Source: Bacteroidales bacterium (GTDB lineage Bacteria > Bacteroidota > Bacteroidia > Bacteroidales > ML635J-15). Taken from it: a stretch of DNA of 64,000 nt. This document shows positions 15,912 to 24,712 of the stretch, piece after piece. The DNA lies in the NCBI GenBank assembly GCA_017620015.1, contig JAFZRE010000026.1, positions 114,578 through 178,577 of the forward strand, written 5' to 3'. Every line of letters starts with the position of its first letter. Within the stretch, counting starts at the first letter, position 1. The translations under genes and the position numbers were made by a program. The notes beneath the pieces were generated by a model, which was not told the origin of the DNA, searched no databases, and saw only the letters and a program-made list of their open reading frames with translations.

Positions 15912-17051
15912 ATGAAAAGGTCAGTAATGAAGGCAAAAGAGCCTATTAAAATTCGCTTCAAGAATTTGGCGAATGGAAACCAAAGTGTTTTCCTTGCACG
16001 GTGGAACGGGAACCGTTACGAGTATGAATTTTTGAGGCTGTATTTAGTTCCGACTACCGCTCCGAATGCAAAGGAGCATAATGCACAAGTAATGCGTGCC
16101 GCAGAAAAAATAAAGGCAGACCGTATCAGTGCGCTGTTGGCTGAAGGTGCTGGATTAAAGGCGAGCAAACGAAACAGTATCCTGCTTACAGATTACATCA
16201 ACACTTACATAAGGCAGAACAAGAACGGCAAGAGCGAAAACTGGGAACTCCATATTCAGGTAATCCTAAACACTCTCGTCGCTTATAAAGGCAATAATAT
16301 ATATATGTCTGACCTTGACAAAGATTTCTGCAAGGGGTACAACGAGTTCCTTTTAACCAAGTTCAAGAAAGCGAATGGTATGCCCCTAAAACAAAAGTCT
16401 GCTCGAAATTACAGTACAACTTTTAAGGCGATATTGAACGGCGCGGTTCGCGACGGTGTGATAGAAAAGAATCCGTTTTACGAGTTGGCACACAGCGAAA
16501 AAATACGCGACACCGAAACACAAAGGGCTTATCTTACCATTGACGAGGTGAAAAGCCTAATCAACACCGAATATAGCAACGACCTAATAAAGCGAGCATT
16601 TCTGTTTGCTTGTTTCTGTGGGTTGCGTTTTTCGGATGTGGAGCAACTGCGATGGTGCGACATTTGCACTAATGGAAAAATCACGCAGGTTGAAAAACAG
16701 CAGAAGAAGACCAAGAAGAGCGTTTACATTCCGTTGAGCGAGCAAGCCATTAGTTTTTTGACAAAGCAGGTTGGGGAGGCAGACGGCTTGGTATTTGATG
16801 GGCTTCCCTCTCTGGTAGCAGTTGAAGCCAACCTAAAGAAGTGGACAGAGATGGCAGGAATCACCAAGCACGTAACATTTCATATAGCAAGGCACACTTT
16901 TGCAACACTATCACTGCAAGGCGGGGCAGACATTTACACCGTTAGCAAACTGTTGGGGCATTCAAGCATAATCAATACTCAAATATACGCGAAAATCATT
17001 GACGAACACAAACGCGATGCAGTTGATAGACTTGGAAAGTTGTTCGCATAG
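15912..17051 (+). CDS. Tyrosine recombinase / integrase
   Basis: About 379 aa (the ATG at 15927 is an alternative). The protein has an N-terminal arm-type domain, a SAM-like core-binding domain (about 100-200) and a catalytic domain with the R-H-R-H-Y set: Arg in FCGLRFSDV, HxxR in HIARH, His in LGHSS and Tyr in QIYAKI. It catalyses site-specific integration and excision. It sits just inside the left end, facing inward. The Bacteroides CTn/NBU-type integrases are the likely relatives. The first 13 codons of the longest frame overlap the promoter, which favours the internal start. Confidence 0.93.
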   Translation: MKRSVMKAKEPIKIRFKNLANGNQSVFLARWNGNRYEYEFLRLYLVPTTAPNAKEHNAQVMRAAEKIKADRISALLAEGAGLKASKRNSILLTDYINTYIRQNKNGKSENWELHIQVILNTLVAYKGNNIYMSDLDKDFCKGYNEFLLTKFKKANGMPLKQKSARNYSTTFKAILNGAVRDGVIEKNPFYELAHSEKIRDTETQRAYLTIDEVKSLINTEYSNDLIKRAFLFACFCGLRFSDVEQLRWCDICTNGKITQVEKQQKKTKKSVYIPLSEQAISFLTKQVGEADGLVFDGLPSLVAVEANLKKWTEMAGITKHVTFHIARHTFATLSLQGGADIYTVSKLLGHSSIINTQIYAKIIDEHKRDAVDRLGKLFA

Positions 17052-17452
17052 GCGTTCTCGTCCGTAGGACTATAGAGGGAAATGTTTTGCATCTTATATC
17101 AAGTGCAAGGTTACGGATGTAGATATGGATGTGTATGACCGATACCATAAGGTGGGCGCAAAAAGTAATAATAGTAATCAACCCTGACAAGCCCCCTTTT
17201 TGTCTTTGGCTTGGCATAGCACAACGGATTAGAAAAAAAAGATTTAGGATAGGAAACGGGAACTGTATGCGTAAAAGGTAAACCCGTTGGCTGTATCGTT
17301 AACGGCTCGGCATTGGTATGCTCGGTGGTGTACTCAATCGGTATGGCATACCATTTCTATATCCTTTGTAGGAGCATAGAATAATTATTATGGTTGGTTA
17401 TTGGATTAGCAGGTGTTCGGGGACTGGCGGTAGGTGCATTACAGGCGCATTG
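17052..17452. other. 401-nt gap between integrase and Rep-like gene
   Basis: No convincing gene. Short frames on both strands lack recognisable content. It holds a CCCCCTTTTTG tract and a palindrome-like ATGGCATACCAT near 17344. A transfer or replication site is possible but not shown. Confidence 0.5.
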
Positions 17453-18676
17453 CTACGCTCGGTAGCGGTTAGGTGTCGGTCGGTAGCGGTTGGGGATGTG
17501 CATAGACGGTCTGTTCTGGCTCGGTAGAGGTCGGCTCGGTGTTGCGCTGTATCGGTTCGGAATGTATCTGGGCTGTCGGTACTGGCTCGGTAGCGGTCTG
17601 TACGGAGGTAGTTGGTTAATGCTCTTTGGCTGGGCGGGCGGCTCGGCTGTGGTCTGCTCGGTGCCGCTCTGCTTGTTAATGGTTTGCTCGGTGGTCGGTT
17701 CGGCAGTATGTGCTTTGCACCCTTTGCGTATAGGATGTGCACTCCACTCCAGTGTTTCGATTGCGAATTCCACGGCACTTATTTTTTCCTTTGCGCGATG
17801 TGCAGAACTCGTAAAATATATAAGGCGGTTAAGTGTATGAAAGAACATAGCCTCAAGAACTAGGTTATCATATAAACTTTCCCAAATTTGTTCCCTACGC
17901 ATAGTGTACGTGTACAGGTCGTCGAAAACGCCGCAATCATTTATTGTCTGGTTTATTTCGGTGGCGTTGGAAAGGCTTACCTCTATTCGGTACACTTTGC
18001 CGTTCTTCCACCACCTTCGCTGATATTCCTTGTGGCTAGCCTCCTCTATTTCCTTGCCCTTATCGTATCCTCGCACCCCGATGGATTTTTTTTTGTTTTG
18101 GATGTATAGCGTTTTGTCCGTTGTCGGTTTCGCCCTCGTTCCTGTACAAAGGAAAGACAGTCCCTCAAGCTTATCCTTCATACCAATTTTTTTCCCGTTA
18201 ACAACGACGTCGTATTTGAACGGCTTACCTTTTATGACAAGGCAGTCGTGCCTTATGACTCGGTATAGTTCTTTTGTTAAATCCTTTTCGCAATCAAGTG
18301 CTAAATCTAACTTACTCACTTGATAGTACTTAAGGTTTAATGCCCGTTGTAGGCTCTCCGTCAGCCCCTTGAAGTTCCCTATGTATAGCATTTCATTGTC
18401 TATATTGAGGTATATTTTGTTTCTGTTGGGGTTGTCGAAGCCACAGTACAGCATACCTAACTGTGTCTTTATACCCTCGCAATCAAAGAACACAGAGAAT
18501 AGGTATGGGTATTTGCCACTTGCCGTTATCCGATGTAGCAGGAACACTGTCCCAGTTTGCTTGTCGGTTGCCCACAGGCTGTCCCCGACCTTTATTTTTG
18601 CAAGTTGATTGATGAGCCTATCGTTTCGCTCGAATGTGACCTCAAGTTTGTCGATGTTGATGTCGTAGTATATCAT
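17453..18676 (-). CDS. Rep-like protein (replication initiation/relaxase-type) with repetitive Pro-rich tail
   Basis: A 407-aa protein. The first 270 residues suggest a Rep_trans-type rolling-circle initiator: KLEVTFERN at the start, an acidic KLDLALDCEKD strand near 120, the VRGYDKGKE motif near 205 and YRIEVSL near 230. Such proteins nick DNA to start replication or mobilisation. The C-terminal 90 residues are low-complexity, with tandem PNRY/RPLPSQ units (YIPNRYSATPSRPLPSQNRP and similar), encoded by repeated CGGTAGCGG-like DNA. The tail looks like an expanded minisatellite that kept the frame. The family call is by pattern only. Confidence 0.55.
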   Translation of the reverse strand: MIYYDINIDKLEVTFERNDRLINQLAKIKVGDSLWATDKQTGTVFLLHRITASGKYPYLFSVFFDCEGIKTQLGMLYCGFDNPNRNKIYLNIDNEMLYIGNFKGLTESLQRALNLKYYQVSKLDLALDCEKDLTKELYRVIRHDCLVIKGKPFKYDVVVNGKKIGMKDKLEGLSFLCTGTRAKPTTDKTLYIQNKKKSIGVRGYDKGKEIEEASHKEYQRRWWKNGKVYRIEVSLSNATEINQTINDCGVFDDLYTYTMRREQIWESLYDNLVLEAMFFHTLNRLIYFTSSAHRAKEKISAVEFAIETLEWSAHPIRKGCKAHTAEPTTEQTINKQSGTEQTTAEPPAQPKSINQLPPYRPLPSQYRQPRYIPNRYSATPSRPLPSQNRPSMHIPNRYRPTPNRYRA

Positions 18677-19120
18677 TTCCCTATATGTTTTGTAATCAAA
18701 TCATTCCCTATGTTTTTAATGAATGGTGGACGGCAAAAACTATAGGGGAAAAAAGCCGCCCACCAGATTATTTATATCTGTGCCTTTCGCGGATGCCGAC
18801 AAATTGAGGAGTATCGTAGGTGATGACTACATAGCATTATAGTTATATAGTATCATATACTATCATATTATAGTCATATAATACAACAAGAATGTACTTA
18901 TTAGAAATCTTAAATAGTTTTTGTAATTATTCAAATTACATACAGTCTATATGATTTTATATATAATGAATATATAATATTAGTATAATATTTTATGGTC
19001 TCGGCTTTGCTTGTGCCAAGCCAACCCCTATCTCCGCCTTACTATCAAGCCGATTAATTTTCATTGGGTAATTGGGCACCAAAGATTTTTATTACCTTTG
19101 TCTCCAAAACAAACACACTT
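18677..19120. other. AT-rich 444-nt region upstream of rep and hsdM
   Basis: A very AT-rich core (about 18830-18990) repeats TATCATA/TATAGT words with overlapping inverted repeats. Such a tract beside a Rep gene is a candidate replication or transfer origin. Toward hsdM there is a -7 box TACCTTTG at 19093-19100. No gene is seen. Confidence 0.45.
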
Positions 19121-20953
19121 ATGTCAACTGAAGAACTTTCCAAGCGAACCACCGTCAACATACAGGAGAAGGCGAACCTCATTTGGGCGATAGCCGACAA
19201 GTTGGTAGGCACTTACAAGCCTCACGAGTACGGCAATGTGGTGCTACCTATGTGCGTCATCAAGCGTTTCAGCGATGTGCTTGCGCCGACCAAGCAGAAG
19301 GTACTTGACACCAACGCCCAACTCGACAAGCGCGGGCTTACCGTCAAGGCTGGCTTCCTAACCCAAGCGTCGGGCTTCGACTTCTATAACCTCTCGCCGT
19401 TCACTCTGGACGGACTGCTGTCGGATGCAGAGAACATCGCCGACAACTTCCGCTCGTATCTCAACCATTTCTCGAACAATGTAATCGACATTCTCGAAAA
19501 GTTCGACTTCGATAAGGAAATCACCAAACTCGACAACAACGGAATCCTCTACAATGTGATACAGGAATTCTGTTCCAAGAAGGCTTATATGGGGCTGGAT
19601 GCTATCACAGCCGTAGATATGGGCTACATATTCGAGGAGTTGGTGCGCAAGTTCTCTGAAAGTTATGACGAGCAGGCTGGTGCGCACTTCACCGCTCGCG
19701 ACATTATATACTTGATGGCGGAACTGCTGGTAGCACCCAAGAGAGCCGACCTCCAAGACGAGGGTATCACCGCCACGATGTACGATATGGCAATGGGAAC
19801 AAGCCAGATGCTCGACTGCCTGTCCGAGAAACTACACGAGATAGACCCCAACGCAAACCTTACCGAGTTTGGTCAGGAACTCAACGAGCAGACCTTCGCA
19901 ATAGCAAAGGCGAATATGCTTATCAAGGGTGGTGATGCCGAGAATATGAAGCACGGCAACACCCTCTCCAACGATATGTTCGAGGGCTTCACCTTCGACT
20001 ACATTATCTCCAATCCGCCTTTTGGCATTGAGTGGAAGAACGAGAAGGCGAAGGTCGAGGACGAACACCGCAAAGGAGAATACGGACGCTTCGGGGCTGG
20101 GCTTCCTGCCATTGGCGACAGCCAGCAACTGTTCGTGCTGAACGGTGTTGCCAAGTTGAAGGACAACGGAAGGATGGCAATTATACAGAACGGCTCTCCC
20201 TTGTTCAAGGGTGATGCGGGCAGCGGAGAGAGCAACATTCGTGGCTACCTGTTGGAGAACGATTGGCTGGAGGCGATTGTGCAGATACCTAATGATATGT
20301 TTTACAACACGGGCATTGCCACTTACATTTGGATTATCACGAAGGACAAGAGTGCAGAGCGTGCTGGTAAGGTTCAGTTGATTGATGCGAGCAAGTGCTG
20401 TGTGAAGCGAAGGAAGCCATTGGGCAACAAGCGCAACGAGTTCGACGAGACTTGCATTGCACTTATTATGAGAGCCTACAACGCCTTCTCCGATGATACC
20501 TACACCGATGGCGATTTGGTGGTAGAGAGCAAGGTAAAGGACAACGAGGATTTCAAGTATCGAAAAATTACCGTTGAGTTCCCTGCCGTTGAGACAGCAC
20601 AGGGCAACACACTGCGAGGCTACGAAATACCCGAAACTTCTGCCTGTATGGTTGCCGCTGAACCTTCGCCCGACGACAAGCCGAAATCAAAGAAAACGGC
20701 AAAGCCGAAGCCCGAAAAGGACACCGAAATCATACCTTGGAAGGATGATGAGCAGGAGTATATGGCGAAGAATGTCCTGCCGTTCCAGCCGAAGGCGAAG
20801 ATAGTGGAAAAGCAGACAAAGGTTGGCTACGAAATCCCGTTTACGCGAGAGTTTTACAAGTATGTGCCGTTGGAATCGAGCGACAAAATCTTTGCACATT
20901 TGAAGGAATTGGAAGCAAGGGAATCCGAACTTATGAACAAGATATTGGGATAG
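19121..20953 (+). CDS. hsdM: Type I restriction-modification N6-adenine methyltransferase (HsdM)
   Basis: About 610 aa. An N-terminal HsdM helical domain is followed by a SAM-dependent adenine methyltransferase domain with catalytic motif IV NPPF near residue 298. Motif I is unusual: DMAMGTSQML near 222, where most HsdM have D-x-x-x-GTGG. The C-terminal 100 residues carry a lysine/proline linker and a coiled end that should contact HsdS. The ATG at 19121 is preferred because the upstream extension overlaps the -7 box TACCTTTG (19093). It is first in the operon hsdM, DUF1016, hsdS, PD-(D/E)XK, hsdR, HTH. Confidence 0.92.
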   Translation: MSTEELSKRTTVNIQEKANLIWAIADKLVGTYKPHEYGNVVLPMCVIKRFSDVLAPTKQKVLDTNAQLDKRGLTVKAGFLTQASGFDFYNLSPFTLDGLLSDAENIADNFRSYLNHFSNNVIDILEKFDFDKEITKLDNNGILYNVIQEFCSKKAYMGLDAITAVDMGYIFEELVRKFSESYDEQAGAHFTARDIIYLMAELLVAPKRADLQDEGITATMYDMAMGTSQMLDCLSEKLHEIDPNANLTEFGQELNEQTFAIAKANMLIKGGDAENMKHGNTLSNDMFEGFTFDYIISNPPFGIEWKNEKAKVEDEHRKGEYGRFGAGLPAIGDSQQLFVLNGVAKLKDNGRMAIIQNGSPLFKGDAGSGESNIRGYLLENDWLEAIVQIPNDMFYNTGIATYIWIITKDKSAERAGKVQLIDASKCCVKRRKPLGNKRNEFDETCIALIMRAYNAFSDDTYTDGDLVVESKVKDNEDFKYRKITVEFPAVETAQGNTLRGYEIPETSACMVAAEPSPDDKPKSKKTAKPKPEKDTEIIPWKDDEQEYMAKNVLPFQPKAKIVEKQTKVGYEIPFTREFYKYVPLESSDKIFAHLKELEARESELMNKILG

Positions 20954-20957
20954 GATT

Positions 20958-22139
20958 ATGGAAAACGACAACAGCATATTTTTATCAGAACTTAAAACCA
21001 TTGTGCGGTCGGCACGCGAGTACAGTTACCGTGCAGCAAACACTATGCAACTGGTAAGCAACTGGCTTGTGGGATGGCGCATTGTGGAGCAGGAACAGCA
21101 CGGCAAGCACAGAGCCGACTACGGCAAGCAGATTATCAAGCAGGCTTCGGAGGTTCTGACCGCCGAGTTTGGCAAGGGATATTCGGAGACAGCCATTCGC
21201 AGATACCGTATGTTCTACTTGGAGTTCAAAGATTTGCAGATATTGCAGGCATTGCCCGCGCAGTTCATTGAGCGTATATCCAAGATTCAGCCACCACTGC
21301 TGGCTAAATCCGAAACGCCCCAAACAGCAATTCAGCCACCAATGGTGGCTAAATCTCAAGACGGCTCGGAAACGGCTGGCATACAACTTCTTCCGCAACT
21401 TTCGTGGATGCACTACGAACGCCTTATGCGTGTTCCCGACCTGAAGGCTCGCTCGTGGTATATGTACGAGGCAGCCTCGCAGCAGTGGGACTACCGAACA
21501 CTGATGCGCAACATTGACACGCAATACTACTACCGAATGTTGCAGACCCCCGAAGTCCACCGCAATGAGGTGGAGAGCGAAATGAAGAAACTGACGGCTG
21601 ACTACGAGAAGGCGCGTCCGTTGTTTTTGAAGAACCCTATGCTTGTCGAGTTCCTTGGACTGAACCAAGATGCCGCCTATACCGAGAAACGGCTCGAGGG
21701 TGCTATAATAAGCCACCTACAGAAGTTCCTTATCGAAATGGGCAAAGGTTATGCCTTCGTTGCTCGGCAACAGCACATACACACCGAAGACGACGACTAT
21801 TACATCGACTTGGTGTTCTACAACTACCTGCTTAAATGCTTTGTACTTATAGACCTCAAGACCACCAAGATAAGTTATCAGGATGTGGGGCAGATGGATA
21901 TGTACCTGAAACTGTACGACACCTACAATCGTCCCGAAGGCGACAACCCCAGCATTGGAATTATACTCTGCACCGAAACTAACGCCGATGTAGCACGGTT
22001 CTCGACCTTGGCAACCAATCCGCAGTTGTATGCCGCCAAGTACCTTACCTATATGCCTACGCAGGAGGAACTGCGCCGCGAGATAGAGATGCAGAAGGAA
22101 ATCTTTGCCATAAAGGAACAGGAGGATGACAATGAGTAA
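20958..22139 (+). CDS. DUF1016 / YhcG-type PD-(D/E)XK nuclease-fold protein
   Basis: A 393-aa protein. The N-terminal DUF1016 helical domain (about 1-100, NWLVGWRIVEQEQ and YSETAIRRYR) is joined by a variable linker to a second helical part and a C-terminal PD-(D/E)XK domain (about 240-370; YYIDLVFYN and VLIDLKTTK supply the Asp and D-x-K residues). Such proteins often ride with type I restriction systems, and their role there is not settled. It starts 4 nt after hsdM and overlaps hsdS. The linker contains a 15-codon tandem repeat with an embedded palindrome (21285-21355). Confidence 0.85.
   Translation: MENDNSIFLSELKTIVRSAREYSYRAANTMQLVSNWLVGWRIVEQEQHGKHRADYGKQIIKQASEVLTAEFGKGYSETAIRRYRMFYLEFKDLQILQALPAQFIERISKIQPPLLAKSETPQTAIQPPMVAKSQDGSETAGIQLLPQLSWMHYERLMRVPDLKARSWYMYEAASQQWDYRTLMRNIDTQYYYRMLQTPEVHRNEVESEMKKLTADYEKARPLFLKNPMLVEFLGLNQDAAYTEKRLEGAIISHLQKFLIEMGKGYAFVARQQHIHTEDDDYYIDLVFYNYLLKCFVLIDLKTTKISYQDVGQMDMYLKLYDTYNRPEGDNPSIGIILCTETNADVARFSTLATNPQLYAAKYLTYMPTQEELRREIEMQKEIFAIKEQEDDNE
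21285..21355 (+). repeat. In-frame tandem repeat with palindrome in the DUF1016 linker
   Basis: Two 26-bp units (21285-21310 and 21330-21355) are 45 nt apart and differ at two positions, encoding IQPPLLAKS and IQPPMVAKS. The second contains AGCCACCA-A-TGGTGGCT, a perfect palindrome with a 1-nt loop, like the one in the transposase gene. Confidence 0.8.
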
Positions 22140-23409
22140 GGCTTACAAAGACAGCGGTGTGGATTGGATAGGAATTATCCCCAATGATTGGTGCGTTGAA
22201 AAGGGAAAACATATCTTTGTCCAAAGAAATACCAAAGGGAATGAATCCCCCGTACTGTTAGCAGCAACACAAAAAAGTGGAATGATACCACAATCACTGC
22301 TTGAAGGTGTTGTGCAAGTTAAGTTGGATACCGATTTACAAACCTTTAAAACCGTTCATATTGGAGATTTCGTTATTAGTTTAAGAAGTTTTCAAGGTGG
22401 TTTTGAAATGTCCGATTATGAAGGCGTGTGTTCTCCTGCTTACCAAGTGTTCTACAACACACAAAGTATCTTTCACAAATACTACAAATATTTGTTCAAG
22501 TCTTATGGATTTATAAGCAAAATGAATTCTTTGGTTGTGGGTATCCGCGAAGGAAAGAACATTCAGTACAAAGATTTTGCGGAATCAATGCTGCCAATTC
22601 CCCCTCTCCCTACCCAGCAGCGCATTGCCGACTTCCTCGACCGCAAGTGCGCCGAGATTGACGAACTCGCCGCCTTGCAGGAAACGATGATTGAAGAACT
22701 GAAACGCTACAAGCAGTCCGTCATAACCGAAGCCGTCACCAAAGGTCTCGATAAGAACGCCAAAATGAAACCCAGCGGCGTGGAATGGATTGGGGAGATA
22801 CCAGAAGGATGGGAAGTAAAAAGATTGAAGGATATTTTGAAACAACCGCTTCAATACGGAGCAAATGAAAGCGGGATTCCTTTCAATGAGAATCTTCCTC
22901 GATATGTTAGAATTACTGATATTTTAGATAATTCACTTCGAGAAGATTTGGCAAAACAATCCTTAACAGAAGAACAGGCAAAGGGATATATTTTGAAAAA
23001 TAATGATATTCTATTTGCACGAAGTGGTGGTACTGTTGGAAAGGCATTCATTTACAAGCAGGCTTATGGACGCTGCGCCTTTGCTGGCTACTTGATAAAA
23101 GCGGCTATCAAAAACGAGAATGCTCAATATGTGTATTATTACACACAGACCCACTGCTATGATGAGTGGAAAAGAAGAATTTTCATTCAAGCAACAATCC
23201 AAAATATTGGTGCAGACAAATATTCTATAATGGAGTTGCCAATTCCACCATTAACCGAGCAACAGCAGATAGCCGACTACCTTGACCGCAAGTGCGCCGA
23301 GATTGACGAACTGATAGCCATAAAGCAGCAGAAGATAGAGGCGTTGAAGGAATACAAGAAATCCGTCATATTCGAGTATGTGACGGGGAAGAAGGAGGTG
23401 GCGGAATGA
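22126..23409 (+). CDS. hsdS: Type I restriction-modification specificity subunit (HsdS)
   Basis: A 427-aa protein with two target-recognition domains, each followed by the conserved helical spacer: PIPPLPTQQRIADFLDRKCA near residue 161 and PIPPLTEQQQIADYLDRKCA near 370. HsdS reads the bipartite DNA target and holds HsdM and HsdR. The near-identity of the two spacers offers recombination points for swapping recognition domains. The start at 22126 (or 22132) overlaps the DUF1016 stop, implying translational coupling. Confidence 0.93.
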   Translation: MTMSKAYKDSGVDWIGIIPNDWCVEKGKHIFVQRNTKGNESPVLLAATQKSGMIPQSLLEGVVQVKLDTDLQTFKTVHIGDFVISLRSFQGGFEMSDYEGVCSPAYQVFYNTQSIFHKYYKYLFKSYGFISKMNSLVVGIREGKNIQYKDFAESMLPIPPLPTQQRIADFLDRKCAEIDELAALQETMIEELKRYKQSVITEAVTKGLDKNAKMKPSGVEWIGEIPEGWEVKRLKDILKQPLQYGANESGIPFNENLPRYVRITDILDNSLREDLAKQSLTEEQAKGYILKNNDILFARSGGTVGKAFIYKQAYGRCAFAGYLIKAAIKNENAQYVYYYTQTHCYDEWKRRIFIQATIQNIGADKYSIMELPIPPLTEQQQIADYLDRKCAEIDELIAIKQQKIEALKEYKKSVIFEYVTGKKEVAE

Positions 23410-24701
23410 CTTTGCACGAGATAGAAGAAAAGTTCAAAGACCTGCTTGATGTCGCCCAACGATATTCGGCATTGTATCGGAAAGAGAAGGACAGATTTCC
23501 TTATCGCCTGAATGTGATTAAGGAACTCCACGACGACGAAAATGCCCATTCGAGGATACTTGTCCGCCTCCTGCAATACAAGGAGAATGGCGAGTACACT
23601 TGGTTGCTTTCATTTGTAAATCGGTTGAACGACCTATGCGATGGCGAGGCTAACATAGAGGTTGCAAGACCAATCATAGACACTGAACATTCGACAGGAA
23701 ACGGAAGGATTGACGGTCTTGTAATTGAGGATGGCAAGTACGCCATTATCATTGAGAATAAGATATGGTATGCAGGAGACCAGTACAAGCAGATTGACAA
23801 GTATGTGAAATATGTAAACAGACAGCATAGTGTTCCGAACGATAATATCTATGTCGTTTATCTTACCCTTAATGGCAGCAAGGTCGTTTCGGATGACAGT
23901 TTGTCCAAGGAAACCAAAAGCATTCTGGGAAATCGTTTTATCCCAATGAGTTTTCAGTACGACATCCTGCCTTGGCTGGAAAATGATGTCCTGCCTAATT
24001 GCAAGTTGAAAGAGCGGTGCTTGGAAACGGCATTGTATCAGTATATAGACTATTTGAAAGGGTTGTTCGGTCAGTTGGATTATCAGAAGCAAGCACAGAA
24101 AAGTGCGATTAACCAAATACTTAAAGAAATGGATGCGCCAGAAAACTATACGGAAATAAGAAAGAAATACAAAGAGGTTCAAGAGTTGGCAACCGCTTTG
24201 GAGAACAGGGTAAACGAATTGGGCAAACTGGCTGCCGATAAATTCCAGCAGTTGACCAGAGAGTATTTTTGTGATGATATAGTTTGGATAGACAAGAACC
24301 AGATTAAGTATGACAGTGGATATTACCAGATTTTCAACAAGCAGTGGTATGGCATTAAGGATTTGTATCCTCATTTGGAATGGGTTCCTATGACATATAC
24401 AAGGCTGTTTGAAAGCAATGTTTTGAAACTCGTCCTACACATAGAAGGCGATTCTGCGAAAAAAGATAAATGTGGAAAGATTTTGTTGGAGAAAGCAGAG
24501 GGGAAAAATATCAAACACTTGAGAAAATATAAATCTACGACATATTTCAGCAAGGAATACTCTCTCAAAGGAAAGACATTTGCCACAATGAGTGATGAGG
24601 AACAACGCGGATTCTTACACGACATATACGGCTCTGCCGAGATAAAACAGATAATCGAGTTGATGGATGAAACCATTGCCGAAATGAAGAGCAATAAGTA
24701 A
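23406..24701 (+). CDS. PD-(D/E)XK nuclease family protein (PDDEXK_4-like)
   Basis: A 431-aa protein starting inside the hsdS stop (ATGA). The nuclease core is in the first 150 residues: Glu in NVIKELHDDENAH, Asp in GRIDGLVIED and the ENK of AIIIENKIWYAGDQ, followed by QIDKYVKYV. This matches my recollection of the PDDEXK_4 family. The C-terminal half is mostly helical with a coiled coil near 230-275. Its place between hsdS and hsdR suggests a role in restriction or its control. Family members are also found alone in defence regions. Confidence 0.75.
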   Translation: MTLHEIEEKFKDLLDVAQRYSALYRKEKDRFPYRLNVIKELHDDENAHSRILVRLLQYKENGEYTWLLSFVNRLNDLCDGEANIEVARPIIDTEHSTGNGRIDGLVIEDGKYAIIIENKIWYAGDQYKQIDKYVKYVNRQHSVPNDNIYVVYLTLNGSKVVSDDSLSKETKSILGNRFIPMSFQYDILPWLENDVLPNCKLKERCLETALYQYIDYLKGLFGQLDYQKQAQKSAINQILKEMDAPENYTEIRKKYKEVQELATALENRVNELGKLAADKFQQLTREYFCDDIVWIDKNQIKYDSGYYQIFNKQWYGIKDLYPHLEWVPMTYTRLFESNVLKLVLHIEGDSAKKDKCGKILLEKAEGKNIKHLRKYKSTTYFSKEYSLKGKTFATMSDEEQRGFLHDIYGSAEIKQIIELMDETIAEMKSNK

Positions 24702-24712
24702 TTGAAGAAACT

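Noticed and set aside
17052..17452. Mobilisation origin (oriT)
   Set aside because: No convincing inverted repeat or nick site. Only a CCCCCTTTTTG tract was seen.
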